Notes: a model not told the origin generated them from the letters alone. Shown: positions 1 to 12,400, counted from the stretch's first letter. The stretch is DNA of 64,000 nt from Corythoichthys intestinalis (GCF_030265065.1 NC_080395.1:4290001-4354000); one strand, 5' to 3'. Made by a program: numbers and translations.

Positions 1-685
1 CAGTTTTCAAAAAAAGTTGATACAGTTGGAGAAACAAGGAAAAAAGTGATGCTTACCTTTGAAATGAAGATGCAAGTTATAGAAAAATATGAGCTTGGTG
101 TGCGCGTCCCTGAACTGGCTCAACAATACAGCTCCATGGTCCTCTTCCGACCACCGTTCGCCACTATTTATAAGTTAAGGTGACAATTATTATTGTGGTA
201 ACATTGCCAAGGAAATCGCCAGCTTCGTCACGTTTTTATCATTTATTTAAGAACTTATCCAACACAAAACGCCCATTGTCTTAAGCAGTTGACTGCTCTC
301 AAGAAAACGAAAGTATTATCTCTACCGCACCGACCTATCTCACCGTGACGTCAGCTTCGCGGTGCGTTCAGGGACAGTAAAAAGTGTCCGCCATATTAGA
401 ATCCAATTCGTTACATTATTTACAGGAATAATTATTAATTATTCTTCTTATTATTATATTATTCTGACTTATTTATTTATAACTTATTTGTTTTTCTATG
501 TTTAATTGCCATTTGTAACAGTGCCAGCAGTATTTATTAAGAATTTAGTGTATGTTTTTAGGCTTTGGAACGAATTAATGGAATTATAATGTATTCCTAT
601 GGGAAAATCCTGCTCGACATACGACCATTTCGACTTACAAACAAGGTCCTGGAACGAATTAAATTCGTATGTAGAGGTACCACTG
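1..685 (+). mobile_element. Tigger/pogo-like DNA transposon, right-hand part
   Basis: Bases 1-183 stay open and encode a helix-turn-helix segment: a basic stretch, then KMQVIEKYELG, VPELAQQY and ATIYK, which resembles the N-terminal psq-type DNA-binding domain of pogo/Tigger transposases. The right end at 685 reads ggtaccactg followed by TA, as expected for a Tigger-type terminus with a TA target. No DDE catalytic core can be read between 183 and 540, so the copy is internally deleted. The left end lies outside the window. Family assignment is from motif memory. Confidence 0.55.
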
Positions 686-687
686 TA

Positions 688-974
688 CATTAAAATGTTT
701 GCAGATACGTTTATTTGACCTGATTTTCCACAGTCTGGCTAATGTCTTTAACCCTTAAAGTTTAATATTTGTTAGCACATAGTTAGTTTTGCGGATGGGA
801 AATAAAACCGCAGTGAAAAGGCACAGGCTGCGGCAGATAGTACTCTGCCGCACTGAAAGGGAGCGTACGTGAAACTGGACTTCCCTTCAAAAGTGGACGT
901 GATTATTAATCACTGATTAACACAACGCTGGAGCTAAAGGTTTGCTTCAGACTACGGGACAGAAGATAACTCGC
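688..974. other. Spacer, no gene seen
   Basis: No convincing coding signal. The last part may belong to the hAT element that follows. Confidence 0.4.
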
Positions 975-1559
975 GCTTTTCAAACGGAGTGGTAAACCAT
1001 AAAAGACTATGTGGCTGTCCTTCGAAAAATCGCCTTTACTGCTTATCCTGCCTTCTCAACTTGTGCCAATGTCTGGACTAACACGGGATATTGTGACATT
1101 AAAAAACGACCACGAAGCCTCAGCAAACACAAGAGCTCGACCACTCACATTCAAAGCCAGATTGCTTTAAAAATCTTTGGAAGCTCAAGGATCGACTTGG
1201 CTTTAAACGAACAGCGGAAGCTCAACGTTAGCATCTACAACACTAAGGTAAAGGCAAACCGAAAGATTTTAAAAGACCTCATTAATGTAGCCTGCTTCCT
1301 AGCTAAACAGGAGTTAACATTTCGTGGTAACGATGAGAGGGCAAGCTCTTCTAAACGTGGCAGTTATGTAGAACTATTGCATGCTTTTGCTGAGAAAGAT
1401 GAAAGGTTAACTAGACATTTGGACACATCCACTGTGTTTTCTGGCTTGTCAAATAGAATACAGAACGATATAATTGAAGCAATCGTCTCCAATGAGGCGG
1501 AGAGACTTTTAAAAATAAAGGAAAATAAGGAGGACTTTTACAACAAAGCAAGGGCGTAG
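975..1559 (+). pseudogene. hAT transposase fragment (DUF4371/ZMYM1-like)
   Basis: A frame that is open from 1011 to 1557 carries hallmarks of the hAT-type transposase related to ZMYM1 and DUF4371 proteins: SKHKSSTTH (end of the TTF zinc-finger region), RKLNV, NRKILKDLI, CFLAKQELTFRG, GSYVELL, and STVFSGLSNRIQND. Similarity extends upstream to about 975 (FQTEW, TIKDY) across one in-frame stop near 999. Homology stops near 1500, before the catalytic and dimerisation parts, so this is a 5' piece of a dead transposase. It is not a host gene and has no link to the NLR cluster. Confidence 0.7.
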
Positions 1560-2290
1560 GTTTGCATCGGGACGGTAGGGACGTAACACTACCAACTTTT
1601 CAGGATGCTAACTTTTAAGCAACCTTACCTTATTTGCGTTATATAATGAGTTCAGTTACATAGGGAATTTATATTGTCTTCCCATACAGTATGTTGTAAG
1701 GACAGACCTGACCCTACCATTATTAAGAGAATTATTTTCATTATGTTTATGTTTGCTAATAAAAAACAGACATTTATTCTGGAAGTTTTCAAAATGTTTC
1801 TTTAGTAGTTTTTGAAAACAAAGGTTTGAATCGAACAGCGTATCACCTGTCCAATGCACGTGAAAGTAATTTTCAGTAGATACGGATTTATTTTGCATTG
1901 GTCATTTTGCCCATCAATTAATTAGGTTCATATTCATGAGAATCCATCCATCCAATCTGTTTGGTCTTATTAATGTACCGTCCCCAGCAGAGGTTGCGCT
2001 AGACTTTTTCGTTGTCTGTCATTTTGACTGACAGGGTCATAAAAATCCGGTCATAATCTATTTTTACCTGTCACTTAAATTTTTAAAATGATAATAATGA
2101 CATATTGAATAGCAGTGTTGGTCAAAAGCGGTGCGTTACTTACTCAACTCTGAATAAATTGAAGAAACTACCAGCCATTTTGTGTCTACTCTCTGCTCTG
2201 TTGATTTGTCATCCAAGACTCGGGGTGCGTTCAGGTTTGAGAATAGCGCACGTACTTCTGACTCCAAGCTGTTTGTCCCTGCTCATTCAA
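1560..2290. other. Unassigned AT-rich spacer
   Basis: I recognise no gene, RNA or complete repeat here. Short open frames lack family motifs. Confidence 0.4.
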
Positions 2291-2293
2291 TTA

Positions 2294-3040
2294 GGCTACG
2301 TTCATACTACAGGTCTTAATGCACAAATCTAATTTTTTTGTCATATCCGTTTTTGGGGCGTGCCCGGTCAGACTGCCTTTGTCCATTGAGACCATTCAAG
2401 TATTACGCACGCGCTCTAATTCGCAGTCCGACACGCGCCGGTGCGCAGAAGCATCAAAACAAATGACAAGTCATCCGTCATTCCAGGGCTATCATATTTT
2501 GCTTTTCAAAAGGACACAAATAACAGACATAAATAATCCCCGTTTAGGCTTATATTCACAGTTTATATGGATCGATAGCATGCACGCACTGTCCGTGCAT
2601 GTCACACACACATATGGGCAGACACACACATACCTGACTCTCCAAGATGGGCTGCAGCCAGACCCCTCTCCCGACTCTCGGCCGTGAAGGAAATGTTGAA
2701 ATATAGCTCACATAGCGCAGAGAGAAAACCGATCATTCTCATGCTTATCCTCAACCCATTTTTATATTTTTATGACTGTTGTCAAGCCGTATTCACTGCA
2801 AGCTAGGCGCCAATAACGCACAACTGAAATCGGATTTGGGACACTGGAGGGTAAAGACCGCCGCGACAGTCTGGAAAAATCGGATCTGAACCACATACAA
2901 AAATGAGCCAGATCGGATTTGAAATGGTCCACTTCTATGCGACTTGTCCCGTTCAGACCGTTAAGTTAATGCCTGACTCGAGTCGGAAAAACACGAAAAA
3001 ATTGGATTCGTGCATTAAGACCTGTAGAATGAACGTAGCC
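2294..3040. mobile_element. PIF/Harbinger-like MITE, copy 1
   Basis: The terminal inverted repeat starts ggctacgttcatactacagg and is mirrored at the right end. Three-base TTA repeats flank it (2291-2293 and 3041-3043), typical of PIF/Harbinger. Two more copies lie at 24827-25629 and 35549-36325. It has no transposase, so it is non-autonomous. Confidence 0.7.
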
Positions 3041-3043
3041 TTA

Positions 3044-3772
3044 GACAATGCTCTCCAAAGCTTCCTAACGTTTCCATGTTTGCTACACCTGAATGCTAGT
3101 TCGGACATTTTTCCGTGTAAGGCCAGCGACGTCATGCATCAAGAGAGACAATAGCTTATTAATATTGTAGTGTTTGCTAAACGGAAGTTTGGCCGCGAAA
3201 ACAACACACGAGCCTTTTTCCCTTTTCCTTTATTAACTTCCCGCCGTCACGCTGGTGCACCAGCACACCAATGACAGCCCCGCGTTGGTGCACAAATTAA
3301 CCCATTGATGACAGCCCCGGCGACGCTACAATATGCTCACTCGCTATCCTGTGGTCTGGGGTGTGAATTGCAACCTGTCAAAATGACGGACGGACTTCAG
3401 TTTTTTCCGTCACCGTTTAAAAAAAAACGGTCAACGACGCAAAATATTCGGTTAACGCGACCCCTGGTCCCCAGCAAAAAGTGTACCTATGCTGTTATAT
3501 CGTCCCTAGCAAAGTTGAGAAACCTACGACCTTGCAAAGTAACGGAGGTTGTTGTGGCGAAGGACAGGCGCAAGACTAAAAAAAACAACATTTTGACCTT
3601 AAATATTTATTTTTTTTCCCATGCTTTTTGTTGAACAATCTGTATTAAATTGATTAAAGTTTCAGAATTAAACATTTTAAAAACTACTGAATATTTCATT
3701 GAAGGTCAGAATATGTCATGAATTCTGTGGTTTTGTACACCACTCTTTACTCTCTTTTATGTTGCATGAAAC
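3044..3772. other. Spacer, no gene seen
   Basis: Contains short repeated motifs around 3240-3310 (gttggtgca, gacagcccc) but no coding signal or complete mobile element that I can support. Confidence 0.4.
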
Positions 3773-5807
3773 CTCCGTGAAGTTGGCCCCCCATCAGACG
3801 CAAATTTATATAAAAATTATGTCAATCGTTTGTGCTATGATTGTGCTCGTTTGTGCTGCAAAAAATTTTGTTTGTGCCATCATCGTTTTGCAGTTATTAA
3901 ACATTGTTTTTTAGGTCATCCAGAGTTCACCCAGCCCCCCATCTGCGGCGGAATGGAACCCCGGTGGTGTCATTTGATTCTGCCTCGTTAGTGCTGGATT
4001 GTGCTGCAAAAAGTTTTGTTTGAACTGCTATGGTTTTCGAGATATTCATAATAATGTAAAGTGATGACGTCAGTTTTCAGCGCTGCAGGCCGCACAATAG
4101 ATTAGCAGAGAACGTCACTGAAACCTGCCAGTGGACGCAATCTTATTCCTGCACGACGACGACCAAAAAAATATAAACACTGTAAGTAAGCCATAATATC
4201 CTGCTGTTCAAATCGCCATTTTTAGTCCGAGCCGGTCTAATTATTTCCCTTATTTCACAGGAATAAAGAGCAGGACATGAGACCGCAAATTGCAGACTGC
4301 AGTCAAGGCCGGCCCGCAGTTTAAAAGCTTTTATTTCATTTTTATTTTTTTTATAATTAATTTTTGGTATTGTTGTCATTACAATAAAGAATGTTATTTC
4401 AAAGCATTTGTAGTTTTTTTTTTAAAATTTTATTTATTTATTTTTTTCCTGCTGTTCCCTCTCCTTGTCAGAGAGGCGCGTCCATATGAGAACAATATCC
4501 TACACAGTCAGAAATATATTTAACAAACTTTCCCAGCGTTATTTCGTTGTGTAAATGTTTTTATAATTCTCATAAAAATATGTAGACTATTTAAATATTG
4601 AGTAAACTTGCATTTTTTTGGACAACTGTGAATTCATTACGAAAGACACTTTTATTTATGCACACAAAGGCAAGACAAATGTGATCCTTTTGAATCTTCT
4701 CCTCTGTGTGTCTGCAAAACTGCATATATTGTTTTTAATATTAAACTTTCCCTGCGTTATTTCGTTGTGTAATGTTTTTATAATGATCGTAAAAATATGT
4801 AAACTATTTAAACATTAAGAAAACTTGCGTTTTTTCTGCCAACTCGAAGAAATGAAAATAAATTGCTGCTGCGTTTTTTTTCCCGTGTCACTCCAACAAA
4901 AAAATATAAATTTAAAAAATCGGGTTTTTCGGGCTCGGGCCTGCAAATCTAGTTAATTGATCGGGCTCGCGCCGGGTCGGGCCTTAATACCAGCGGGCCG
5001 TGTCGGGTCGGGCTGGATTTTTTGGGCCCGAACTAGGCTCTACTTCCTCCATAGAAGGATAATACCGTGTAGTTCCAGAGTTGTAGTGCTTTGGCTTTGC
5101 CCCGAGAGAATTCCAGGGGGGGCTGGTTGGTTTGTTGCCATCTTCCCCTGGTACCTGTCGGGTGTGACAGGTACAGGGTGGAAGCGAAGACATGAACTTG
5201 AGGAGATCAAGAGACTGGATAACCTTGCTATTCATATAATATGAATATCTCGAAAACTGCAGTTCAAACAAAACTTTTTACAGCACAATCCAGCACTAAT
5301 GACGAAGACAGAAATGGCATCATCGCCGTTCCATTCCGCCGCAGATGGGGGGCTGGGTGAACTCTGGATGACCTAAAAAACAATGTTTAATAACTGCAAA
5401 ACAATGATGGCACAAACAGAACTTTTTGCAGCACAAACCAGCACTAACGACGAAGAAAAAAATGGCATCATCGCCGTTCCATTCCGCCGCAGATGGGGGG
5501 CTGCGCGTGACGTCATCACGAGACATTTTTATGAATATCTCGAAAACCGTAGCAGTTCAAACAAAACTTTTTGCAGCACAATCCAGCACTAACGAGGCAG
5601 AATCAAATGACACCACCGGGGTTCCATTCCGCCGCAGATGGGGGGCTGGGTGAACTCTGGATGACCTAAAAAACAATGTTTAATAACTGCAAAACGATGA
5701 TGGCACAAACGAAACTTTTTGTAGCACAAACGAGCACAATCATAGCACAAACGATTGACATAATTTTTATATAAATTTGCGTCTGATGGGGGGCCAACTT
5801 CACGGAC
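3773..5807. mobile_element. Element with long inverted-repeat arms
   Basis: The left arm (3773-about 4060) and right arm (about 5232-5807) are inverted copies. Both begin with ccgtgaagttggcccccca and contain repeated units based on gtgctgcaaaa, tttcgagatattca and the ggcggaatgg motif. The right arm holds extra tandem copies of the internal unit. Between the arms, 4923-5043 looks like a separate GC-rich fragment rich in cgggtcgggc, a pattern I associate with fish hAT ends. No transposase is visible. Target duplications are unclear. Confidence 0.55.
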
Positions 5808-5809
5808 GT

Positions 5810-6050
5810 TTGCATGAATTATAGAACTGCAGCGGCCAACCCATGGAGGGTGTGGAGCAAATGCATGTTATTTTCTTACTTTTATGTATCTGTAATATGT
5901 ACCGTGTGTGCGTGTTTTGTGAAGAATGCTGATGAGATATGAAATAAGCAGTAGCCAATTGAATAAGCTACCCTTTTTGGTTTATGTATTTCGAAATCTG
6001 ACACTAAAGGAGTCAGTGCCTCACCAACCATGAACCTCACCGCACGTCAC
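5810..6050. promoter_or_regulatory. Presumed 5' flank of gene A
   Basis: This lies directly upstream of the conserved non-coding exon. I see no TATA box or core motif that I would defend, and the transcription start is unknown. Confidence 0.2.
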
Positions 6051-6059
6051 TGGGTCACA

Positions 6060-6135
6060 CCCAGTGTGCCCTGTCTAGGAGGACCAGAAAAACAAGTCAT
6101 TTGGACGGGAGGAGTTGAGAAGAGAACAAGGCCGC
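6060..6135 (+). other. Gene A 5'-untranslated exon (predicted)
   Basis: The end of this segment, ggccgc, is followed by a strong donor gtaagt at 6136. The same exon, with the same aggaggaccagaaa block and the same donor, appears upstream of gene B at 43300-about 43380 on the minus strand. Conservation of block and donor in two paralogues, both at the expected distance upstream of a PYD exon, supports a leader exon. The 5' limit is approximate. Confidence 0.6.
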
Positions 6136-6726
6136 GTAAGTTTTCTCTTATACTGAATGAAACTCATGAGCAAAAAAATGAGTCGCAAGTTCCTTCCCTT
6201 TAAAGTTTGTTTATAATTTGCTCCTTTTGTCAGTGAGCCGACTCTTTCGTTTATTGCGCAACAATTCTATCAGGTGCGTAACAGGAAACACAAAAATACC
6301 ATTTAAGCGCACAGTACATTTTGTGTTCACCAAAATGTCTTTTAGCTTGAAATACCCAATTATATTTTGTGTAATATGGAATTTTCGACACACATTTACT
6401 GACAATTAAGTTGTTTTTAGAAAGAAATGGGTGCTTAAACAGGTTCGACAACTTCTTGTGGAAGTGTCAACTTGCCTCAATGTTGCTTGGAATGCATTTC
6501 CTTGTTGCCAGCTTTTATTCTATTGTTTGCAATGTGGCCTCTTTGAAAAAGAAAATTTGAACCCAATCTGGTATTTTGTGTCTTCTACTACAGTATATTG
6601 TCAGGTATTTTCAATATCAAGTCATTTAGTGTAACAATATAGCAAACAAAGCAACAAGGGAGTCCCGACATGAATGAAAAAGATTGACCTGACGTCCATG
6701 CTTTGCGTCGAGTCACTCAAATGGTT

Positions 6727-8424
6727 TATTTATTTATTTATTGTATAGCTCTATATGACAACAAGGTTGTCTCAAAGGGCTTTGCAGTGGCAGTATGATA
6801 CACAGTCAAAAGCAGTAGATGTAGATTAAATAAAGTTCTCGTCCAGGTCCTGGGCATGCCTCATCCTTAGACCCTCCATGTTGGCAAGAAAAAACTCCGA
6901 AAACTCTGAGGAAAAAATGAGAAACCTTAGGGAGAACCACAGTCGGGAGAGATCCACTCCCAGGACGGATAGACAAGATGCACCAGGACTGCTAAGGGGA
7001 ATTAGCAGACGGAGTTACAGTTTCTAGAAATGCAATAGAGTGAGGGAACAAGAGGAGGTCCATCTAGCCAGATGAGACTTGGGGTTGGGCAACAAGGACG
7101 TCCATCCAGCCAGCCAGGGGTCCGGATAATCAGAAGGCTGCGGCTGAACAATACAAGTGGTAGGTAGAGTGAGAAAAAGGAGATAGGACTCAGTGGCTGT
7201 ACTTCTCCAGCATTATTGCTTCTCGTGCAGCTTAAACAGAACGGTGAGTCTAGTCCGATTTCAACTAGCCTGACCATAAGCTTTGTCGAATAGGAACGTT
7301 TTTAGTATAATCTTAAATGTACAGACTGTATTGGCTTCTTTAATACTAGCTGGAAGCTGATTCCATAGGACAGGAGCTTGGTAGCTAAAGGCTCTAGCGC
7401 CTACTGTACTTTTAGAAACCCTGGGAACTACTAGTAGACCTGCATTCTGAGAGCGGAGTGTTCTGTTGGGGCATTATGGAACCAGAGCATCGGTGAGATA
7501 AGACGGCCCCAAACCATTAATGGTCTTTAATGTAATAAGGAGGATTTTAAATTTAATTCTAAACTCGACTGGAAGCCAGTGAAGGGCCTGGAGCACAAGG
7601 GTGATGTGTTCTCTTCTATTAGTTCCTGTTAAAAGTCTTGCTGCTGCGTTCTGGACTAGCTGAAGACCTTTTAGAGGACTTTTAGGACAAGCTGCAAGTA
7701 GGGAGTTACAGTAATCCAATCTAGATGTAACGAACGCGTGAATTAATTTTTCTGCATCGTTTTTAGACAAAATATTTCGAATTTAGGCTATGTTGCGCGG
7801 GTGAAAGAAGGCTGTTCTGCAGGTTTGTGTAATATGAGCTTTAAATGACAAGTCTGGGTCAAATAGAAATCCGAGGTGTGGTGCTGGAGGCTACACTTAC
7901 ATTATCCAGGGTGACTATTTGGGCTGTTAGAGAGTCTCTCACACTTTTTGGGCCTATTATAAGGACTTCTGTCTTTTCAGGGTTAAGTAGAAGTTAGTTA
8001 GTGCTCATCCAGGTATTTGTATCTCGGACGCAGGTGCTTAGTTTATCCACTTGCCTGATCTGCTCAGGTTTAATTGATAAATACAGTTGTGTCTCATCAG
8101 CGTAACAATGAAAGTTAATGCTATGTTATCTGATGATATTGCCTAGAGGAAGCATATACAGCGTAAACAAGATGGGCCCGAGGACCGACCCTTGCCGCAC
8201 ACCATAACTGACTCTGGAATTCGGTGATGATTGCTGGTTTACATTGACAAACTGGTACCTATTAGATAAATAGGATTTAAACCAGCAGAGGGCTGCTCCT
8301 CTAATGCCTATGTCCCATTCTAGTCTCTGCAATAAGATATTATGGTCGATTGTGTCAAAGGCTGCACTCAGGTCCAACAGAACCAGGATCGAGACTAATC
8401 CATCATCAGCGGCTAGTAACAAGT
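6727..8424 (-). mobile_element. L2-like LINE, 5'-truncated
   Basis: Reverse-transcriptase motifs read on the minus strand: LDLSAAFDTIDH and YGVRQGSVLGPI (8422-8126), the catalytic box region near 8080 as YADE where active copies have YADD, then SRLDYCNSLL and LQLVQNAAARLL (7770-7474). This series is typical of the L2/CR1 side of the Jockey-type LINEs. The frame is interrupted, so the copy is dead. The 3' end is a TTTA-type repeat at 6727. It sits in gene A's first intron, antisense, between blocks that are contiguous in gene B. Confidence 0.8.
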
Positions 8425-8457
8425 CGAGCTCAAGTTACAATAAGGTGTCGTCCGTAG

Positions 8458-8594
8458 ATACTCGGTCGACGGTCATCTCGCTCACGCGTTTACAAGGTGG
8501 AAGGATGCCCCTGGACACTGAGCGTAAGGAGCTGCTGTTGAAAACGCTGATGGAGCTGGGGGAGGACCACTTCCAGTGCTTCAACAGTTACTAA
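8458..8594 (+). pseudogene. Degenerate PYD exon, copy 1 (gene A)
   Basis: After an acceptor-like ccgtag come a leader block and ATG at 8505 encoding MPLDTERKELLLKTLMELGE, matching the first helix of the real PYD exon. The frame then ends at 8592-8594 after 29 residues, with no PYD remainder and no donor. Gene B has the same relic at 42547-42691, so it predates their duplication. It could act as an alternative leader with a short upstream ORF. Confidence 0.65.
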
Positions 8595-8628
8595 GTCAAT
8601 CTAAGCCATGAAAGGTTATCGTTCACAG

Positions 8629-8744
8629 ATACCCGATCGACGGTCACCTCGCTCACATGTTAACAAGGAGGAACGATGGCTCTAGAACGCTGGCAGAAAG
8701 AACTGCTGTTGGAAACGCTGTTGCTCCAGCTAGTGCTCAGTTAA
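8629..8744 (+). pseudogene. Degenerate PYD exon, copy 2 (gene A)
   Basis: This repeats the acceptor-leader-ATG module. Acceptor-like ttcacag ends at 8628, ATG is at 8676, and the frame encodes a 22-residue start-of-PYD peptide ending at 8744. The matching relic in gene B is at 42407-42522. A MITE follows directly and may have removed the rest. Confidence 0.6.
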
Positions 8745-8745
8745 G

Positions 8746-9012
8746 GTATAGTTGCACAGGGCTTATCGATTGCGCTGAAGGCATGAAAACCATCAATTCA
8801 CAATGAGAAAAAAAACAATCAGAAGTATCGTGTAACACAGGCGACAATTTGGAAAAAGTAGTGGAGTAAAAAGGACATATTTGTGATGTAAAATGTATTA
8901 CAGTAAAAGTAAAAAGTACCACTTCATATTTGTACTCAAGTCAAATATAGACAAAAAAGTACTGAAGTACAGTAATGAGAGACGATTTTTCTTCGTTACA
9001 TTCAACCAGTGC
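8746..9012. mobile_element. MITE-like repeat, gene A first intron
   Basis: Ends in ttcgttacattcaaccagtg and contains gtacttttt/aaagtac-type motifs like a very common fish MITE whose ends read agtggtggaatgtaac. The same element sits at the same place in gene B (about 42150-42405), so the insertion is ancestral to A and B. Confidence 0.5.
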
Positions 9013-9118
9013 TAAGAGGAAAGATGAAGATTGACCTGACATCTGTGTTTTGCGTCACCTCACTCAAACGGTTTATGAGCTCAAGTTACCATAGGTCAAT
9101 AAAAGTTGTCGTCCGCAG

Positions 9119-9418
9119 ATACCTGTTCGACGGTCACCTCCTTCACGTGTATAGTCTGAAGGATGGCTCAGGACAGCAGACTTAGGGAGCTGCTGTGGAA
9201 CACGCTGATGGAGCTGGGGGAGGAGGACTTCGCGTCCTTCAGGTTCCACACGGACCTGCCTGAAAGCGAGCGTGAAAACACCAGCCGTGAGTACATTGCT
9301 GGAAAGCTCTTGAGTAAGCACGGTGACAACACTCTGGGTGAAACCGTCAAGATTCTGGAGAAGATCTGGAACAAAGATTTGGCCCAGAAGCTGCACAGCA
9401 ACATGCTGAACATAAAAG
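9119..9418 (+). CDS. Gene A PYD exon
   Basis: The acceptor cgtccgcag at 9110-9118 is shared with gene B and all degenerate copies, and gives a 44-nt leader before ATG at 9163. An alternative acceptor, tatag just before 9155, is possible. The 85 residues show a pyrin-domain pattern: ELLWNTLMELGEEDFASFRF, then YIAGKLL, LGETVKILEKI and LAQKL. The donor is AAAAG|GTTAGT at 9419, phase 1, completing a glycine with the next exon. Pyrin domains make homotypic contacts with adaptors such as ASC. Confidence 0.85.
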
Positions 9419-12400
9419 GTTAGTCCCCGACATAGCTTCCCGCGGTAGAAAGCAAGTGATTTGAAAAGTGTGGAAGTTAACCATGAATTAACCCGTTGCA
9501 AAAATTTTGTTGCTCATCCATTTCCCAATCTCAACTCCTGAGACCTAACTATTGCTTCTCATTTTGTGATCATTTGTTGCTGCTCTGTTGCTCCAAAGAG
9601 ACCTTTAGGAACAATAGATAGACTTTGTTTCTCTTTTTCATCTTAGACATATCTGAGAATGGTGAGCTCTTATCGAGATCTCATCAATCGCTCTTCCTCA
9701 TCTCATTTATTTCTTTGGAATGCATCCCCGGAGCAATAGATGAGGTCATTTTGAGCCACACATGAGAAACATCAGAAATGATTAAGAATTTAAAATAAAT
9801 CCTTAGTTCTAAAAAAATTTTCATTCATCAGTGTTAACAGTAAATTGTTTTTTTGTTTGTTTGTTTTCAGCACACGGCAGCAATTTATATGAATACAAAA
9901 CAGTTCACTTAAGATAAAAATAAATTACATGTGGGACTTCATAAAATTGAATCGCTCCTCCAACTAATCATTGGCGCGGAGTTTTTACACTGAAAGGAGT
10001 GTCCGCATCTCAAAGGACGGGAGAGAGCTCTGGCAGACGGTCGATCTAAAGAGTGAAAAAATATATATATTCTATTGTTAACGAATAGCCATTTTCAAAC
10101 TATTTTGAAATTCACACATGAATATCACATAAAAGTCAAATATAACGTCATAACCTATCAATGAATTTTGAGGTGTGGAATGGAATTGTTTTGTCCTTAA
10201 CAGATAGGAAGAGGAAGTGCCTTGATTTACACAATCACAGAAACTGTCTGTCATTAGCCACGTTTACATGCTGACTTTTATTCATACCGATTCAAATCAT
10301 TCCGGATGGAAATTTCACATCAGCTGTTTACATGGCACTTCATCTATTCCGATCCAGCGTTTACATGTGTCTGCCTTTATTCCGAAAGGACGTTTGACAA
10401 CTGCCGTCTGACATGCGCAGATTAATCAAAACAAAGCGTCACGTTGCAAAACATGGAGATCGATCGTCAGATCGGCTGCTGTTTTAACTTTTCGAGTGGA
10501 AACAAAACTTCAGAATGATACGCTGTTCATTTAAAAAGTTGTGTGGGTGCGCTGTGCGTGTGCTTGGAAGCCATGTTGCAAGTGACGTTACTTACGTCAC
10601 CAAGTGACGTCACCACGTCAATACGGAGCATGCGCAGAAAGAACGCAACCAGCCACCATTCCGCTTCCCTGTTTACATGATATAATTTTACTTCTAATCG
10701 GTTTGGGAAAAGGAATATTCCACCCCTGTGAATCGGAATGAAATTCCATTCGGTTTGGGCCTGTTCATTCCGAATTAGGTGTTTATATGGAACACATTTA
10801 TTCGGTTTGAACAAATCTTCCGATTGTAATTGGAATATTTGGCTCCATGTAAACGTGGCAACTGTCTGTGATGTGACGGTGGGACATTTACCTATTCATG
10901 TCCCCGATGGCTGTGTGCTTAGTCGCAAGGTGTTTGTATTTTTTCCATAATGTGTCACTGCTGCTTTCTTGCAGGTGCCGTCTTCTCCGTCCATGATGAT
11001 AATCAGATTAACCGATTGAAGGGGAAGCTTCAAGAACACTTGAAGGGTTTATACAGCTTTGCATCTGAGGGCACCACCGAGCGCTGGAAGCAGCAGCCTC
11101 TGGCGGACGTCTACACGGAGCTGGACGTCACCTACGGGGCCGACGTCATCCCCGACGAGCGGCACGAGGTCCTTCAGATGGAGACCAGTGCCACTGCGGC
11201 AAAGGAGTCTATCCTGCCATGCGGCATCTTCAAAAGACCTGACGGGAACCGGCGACCGATACGCACGATGCTCACCGTCGGCTTTGCGGGAATAGGAAAA
11301 ACCTTCCTGATTCAAAAGTTTGTGTCGGGCTGGGCCAGCGGTAGTAGCAACCAGGACGTGGACTTCATATTTCCTTTCACCTTCCGCGAGTTAAACATGG
11401 ACAAAGGGAAAAGGTTTACGCTGGCCGAGTTAATACGATGTTATATCTGCAGAAACAGGCACATGAGCAAGGAGATACTGAACAATATATTTGCCGACCT
11501 GCAGATGTCTGACAAGCAGGACTACGACAGCAGCAGGATCAAGATCTTGTTTATCCTCGACGGACTGGACGAGTGCAACTTCAAAATCGACTTGAAGAAT
11601 ACGGGGAAAGTGGACATGGACGTGAGGGAAGCCTACCCGCTGGAGGTACTGCTGGCGTATCTCATCAATGGGAACCTGCTTCCGTGCGCCAGGGTTTGGA
11701 TCACCACGCGGCCCGCGGCGGCCCGCGATATCCCCTCCGACCTCATCGACAGCAGAACAGAGGTGAGAGGATTCAGCGATTCCCGGAGGCTGGAATACTT
11801 CAGGAAAAGGTTCCCAAATGAGGAGCGCGTCATTGATCACATTCGGAAATCTCGAAATATCTTCATCATGTGCCACATTCCAATCTTCTGCTGGCTCACC
11901 GCCAGAGTTCTTCAGCATCATTTGGACAAAGGGAAGAAGGGAGAGCTTCCCACAACGCTGACTAACATGTACTCAGCGTTAATAGGTCACCTACTGGAAA
12001 ACTCCAAGGAGAGAAATACAAATAAGTACATCCTTGACGTGAAAGCACTCGCAAAGCTGGCCTTTGACCACACCATGAAGAACTGTCAGATCTTCTACGA
12101 GAAAGACCTGGTGGACAGCGGTTTTGATTACAGCCAAGCTGCAAAACACTCCGGAATATTCACTGAGGTCTTTAAGGAGGTCCCTCCGCTCAAGAGAAAC
12201 AAACAGAAGATGTTTCAGTTCGTTCATCTAACCATCCAGGAGTATCTGGCCGCACTGTACGTCATGATGAGCCTCTTCCATGACAAAAAGAACGTACTGG
12301 ATGATTCAGGTTGGTTACTGAAAAAAGTGGCTGAGCTTTTTAAGCAGACCACAATCACTGAGGTCCACCAGTCAGCTCTGCAGAAAGCTTCAGAGAGTGA

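Noticed and set aside
5320-5653. Several short frames on both strands
   Set aside because: They arise from tandem units of the inverted-repeat element and share its repeats.
9073-9501. 142-codon frame antisense to the PYD exon
   Set aside because: Overlaps the PYD exon completely. The mirrored frame at 41654-42085 shows the same effect.
10950-10974. In-frame ATG immediately upstream of the FISNA exon
   Set aside because: It lies in the polypyrimidine and acceptor region; the acceptor at 10974 and phase match with the PYD exon are better supported.
11430-11921. Long open frame (163 codons) antisense to gene A's NACHT exon, with similar ones opposite B and C
   Set aside because: It is a shadow of the conserved sense frame; it has no motif, and its composition follows the sense codons.
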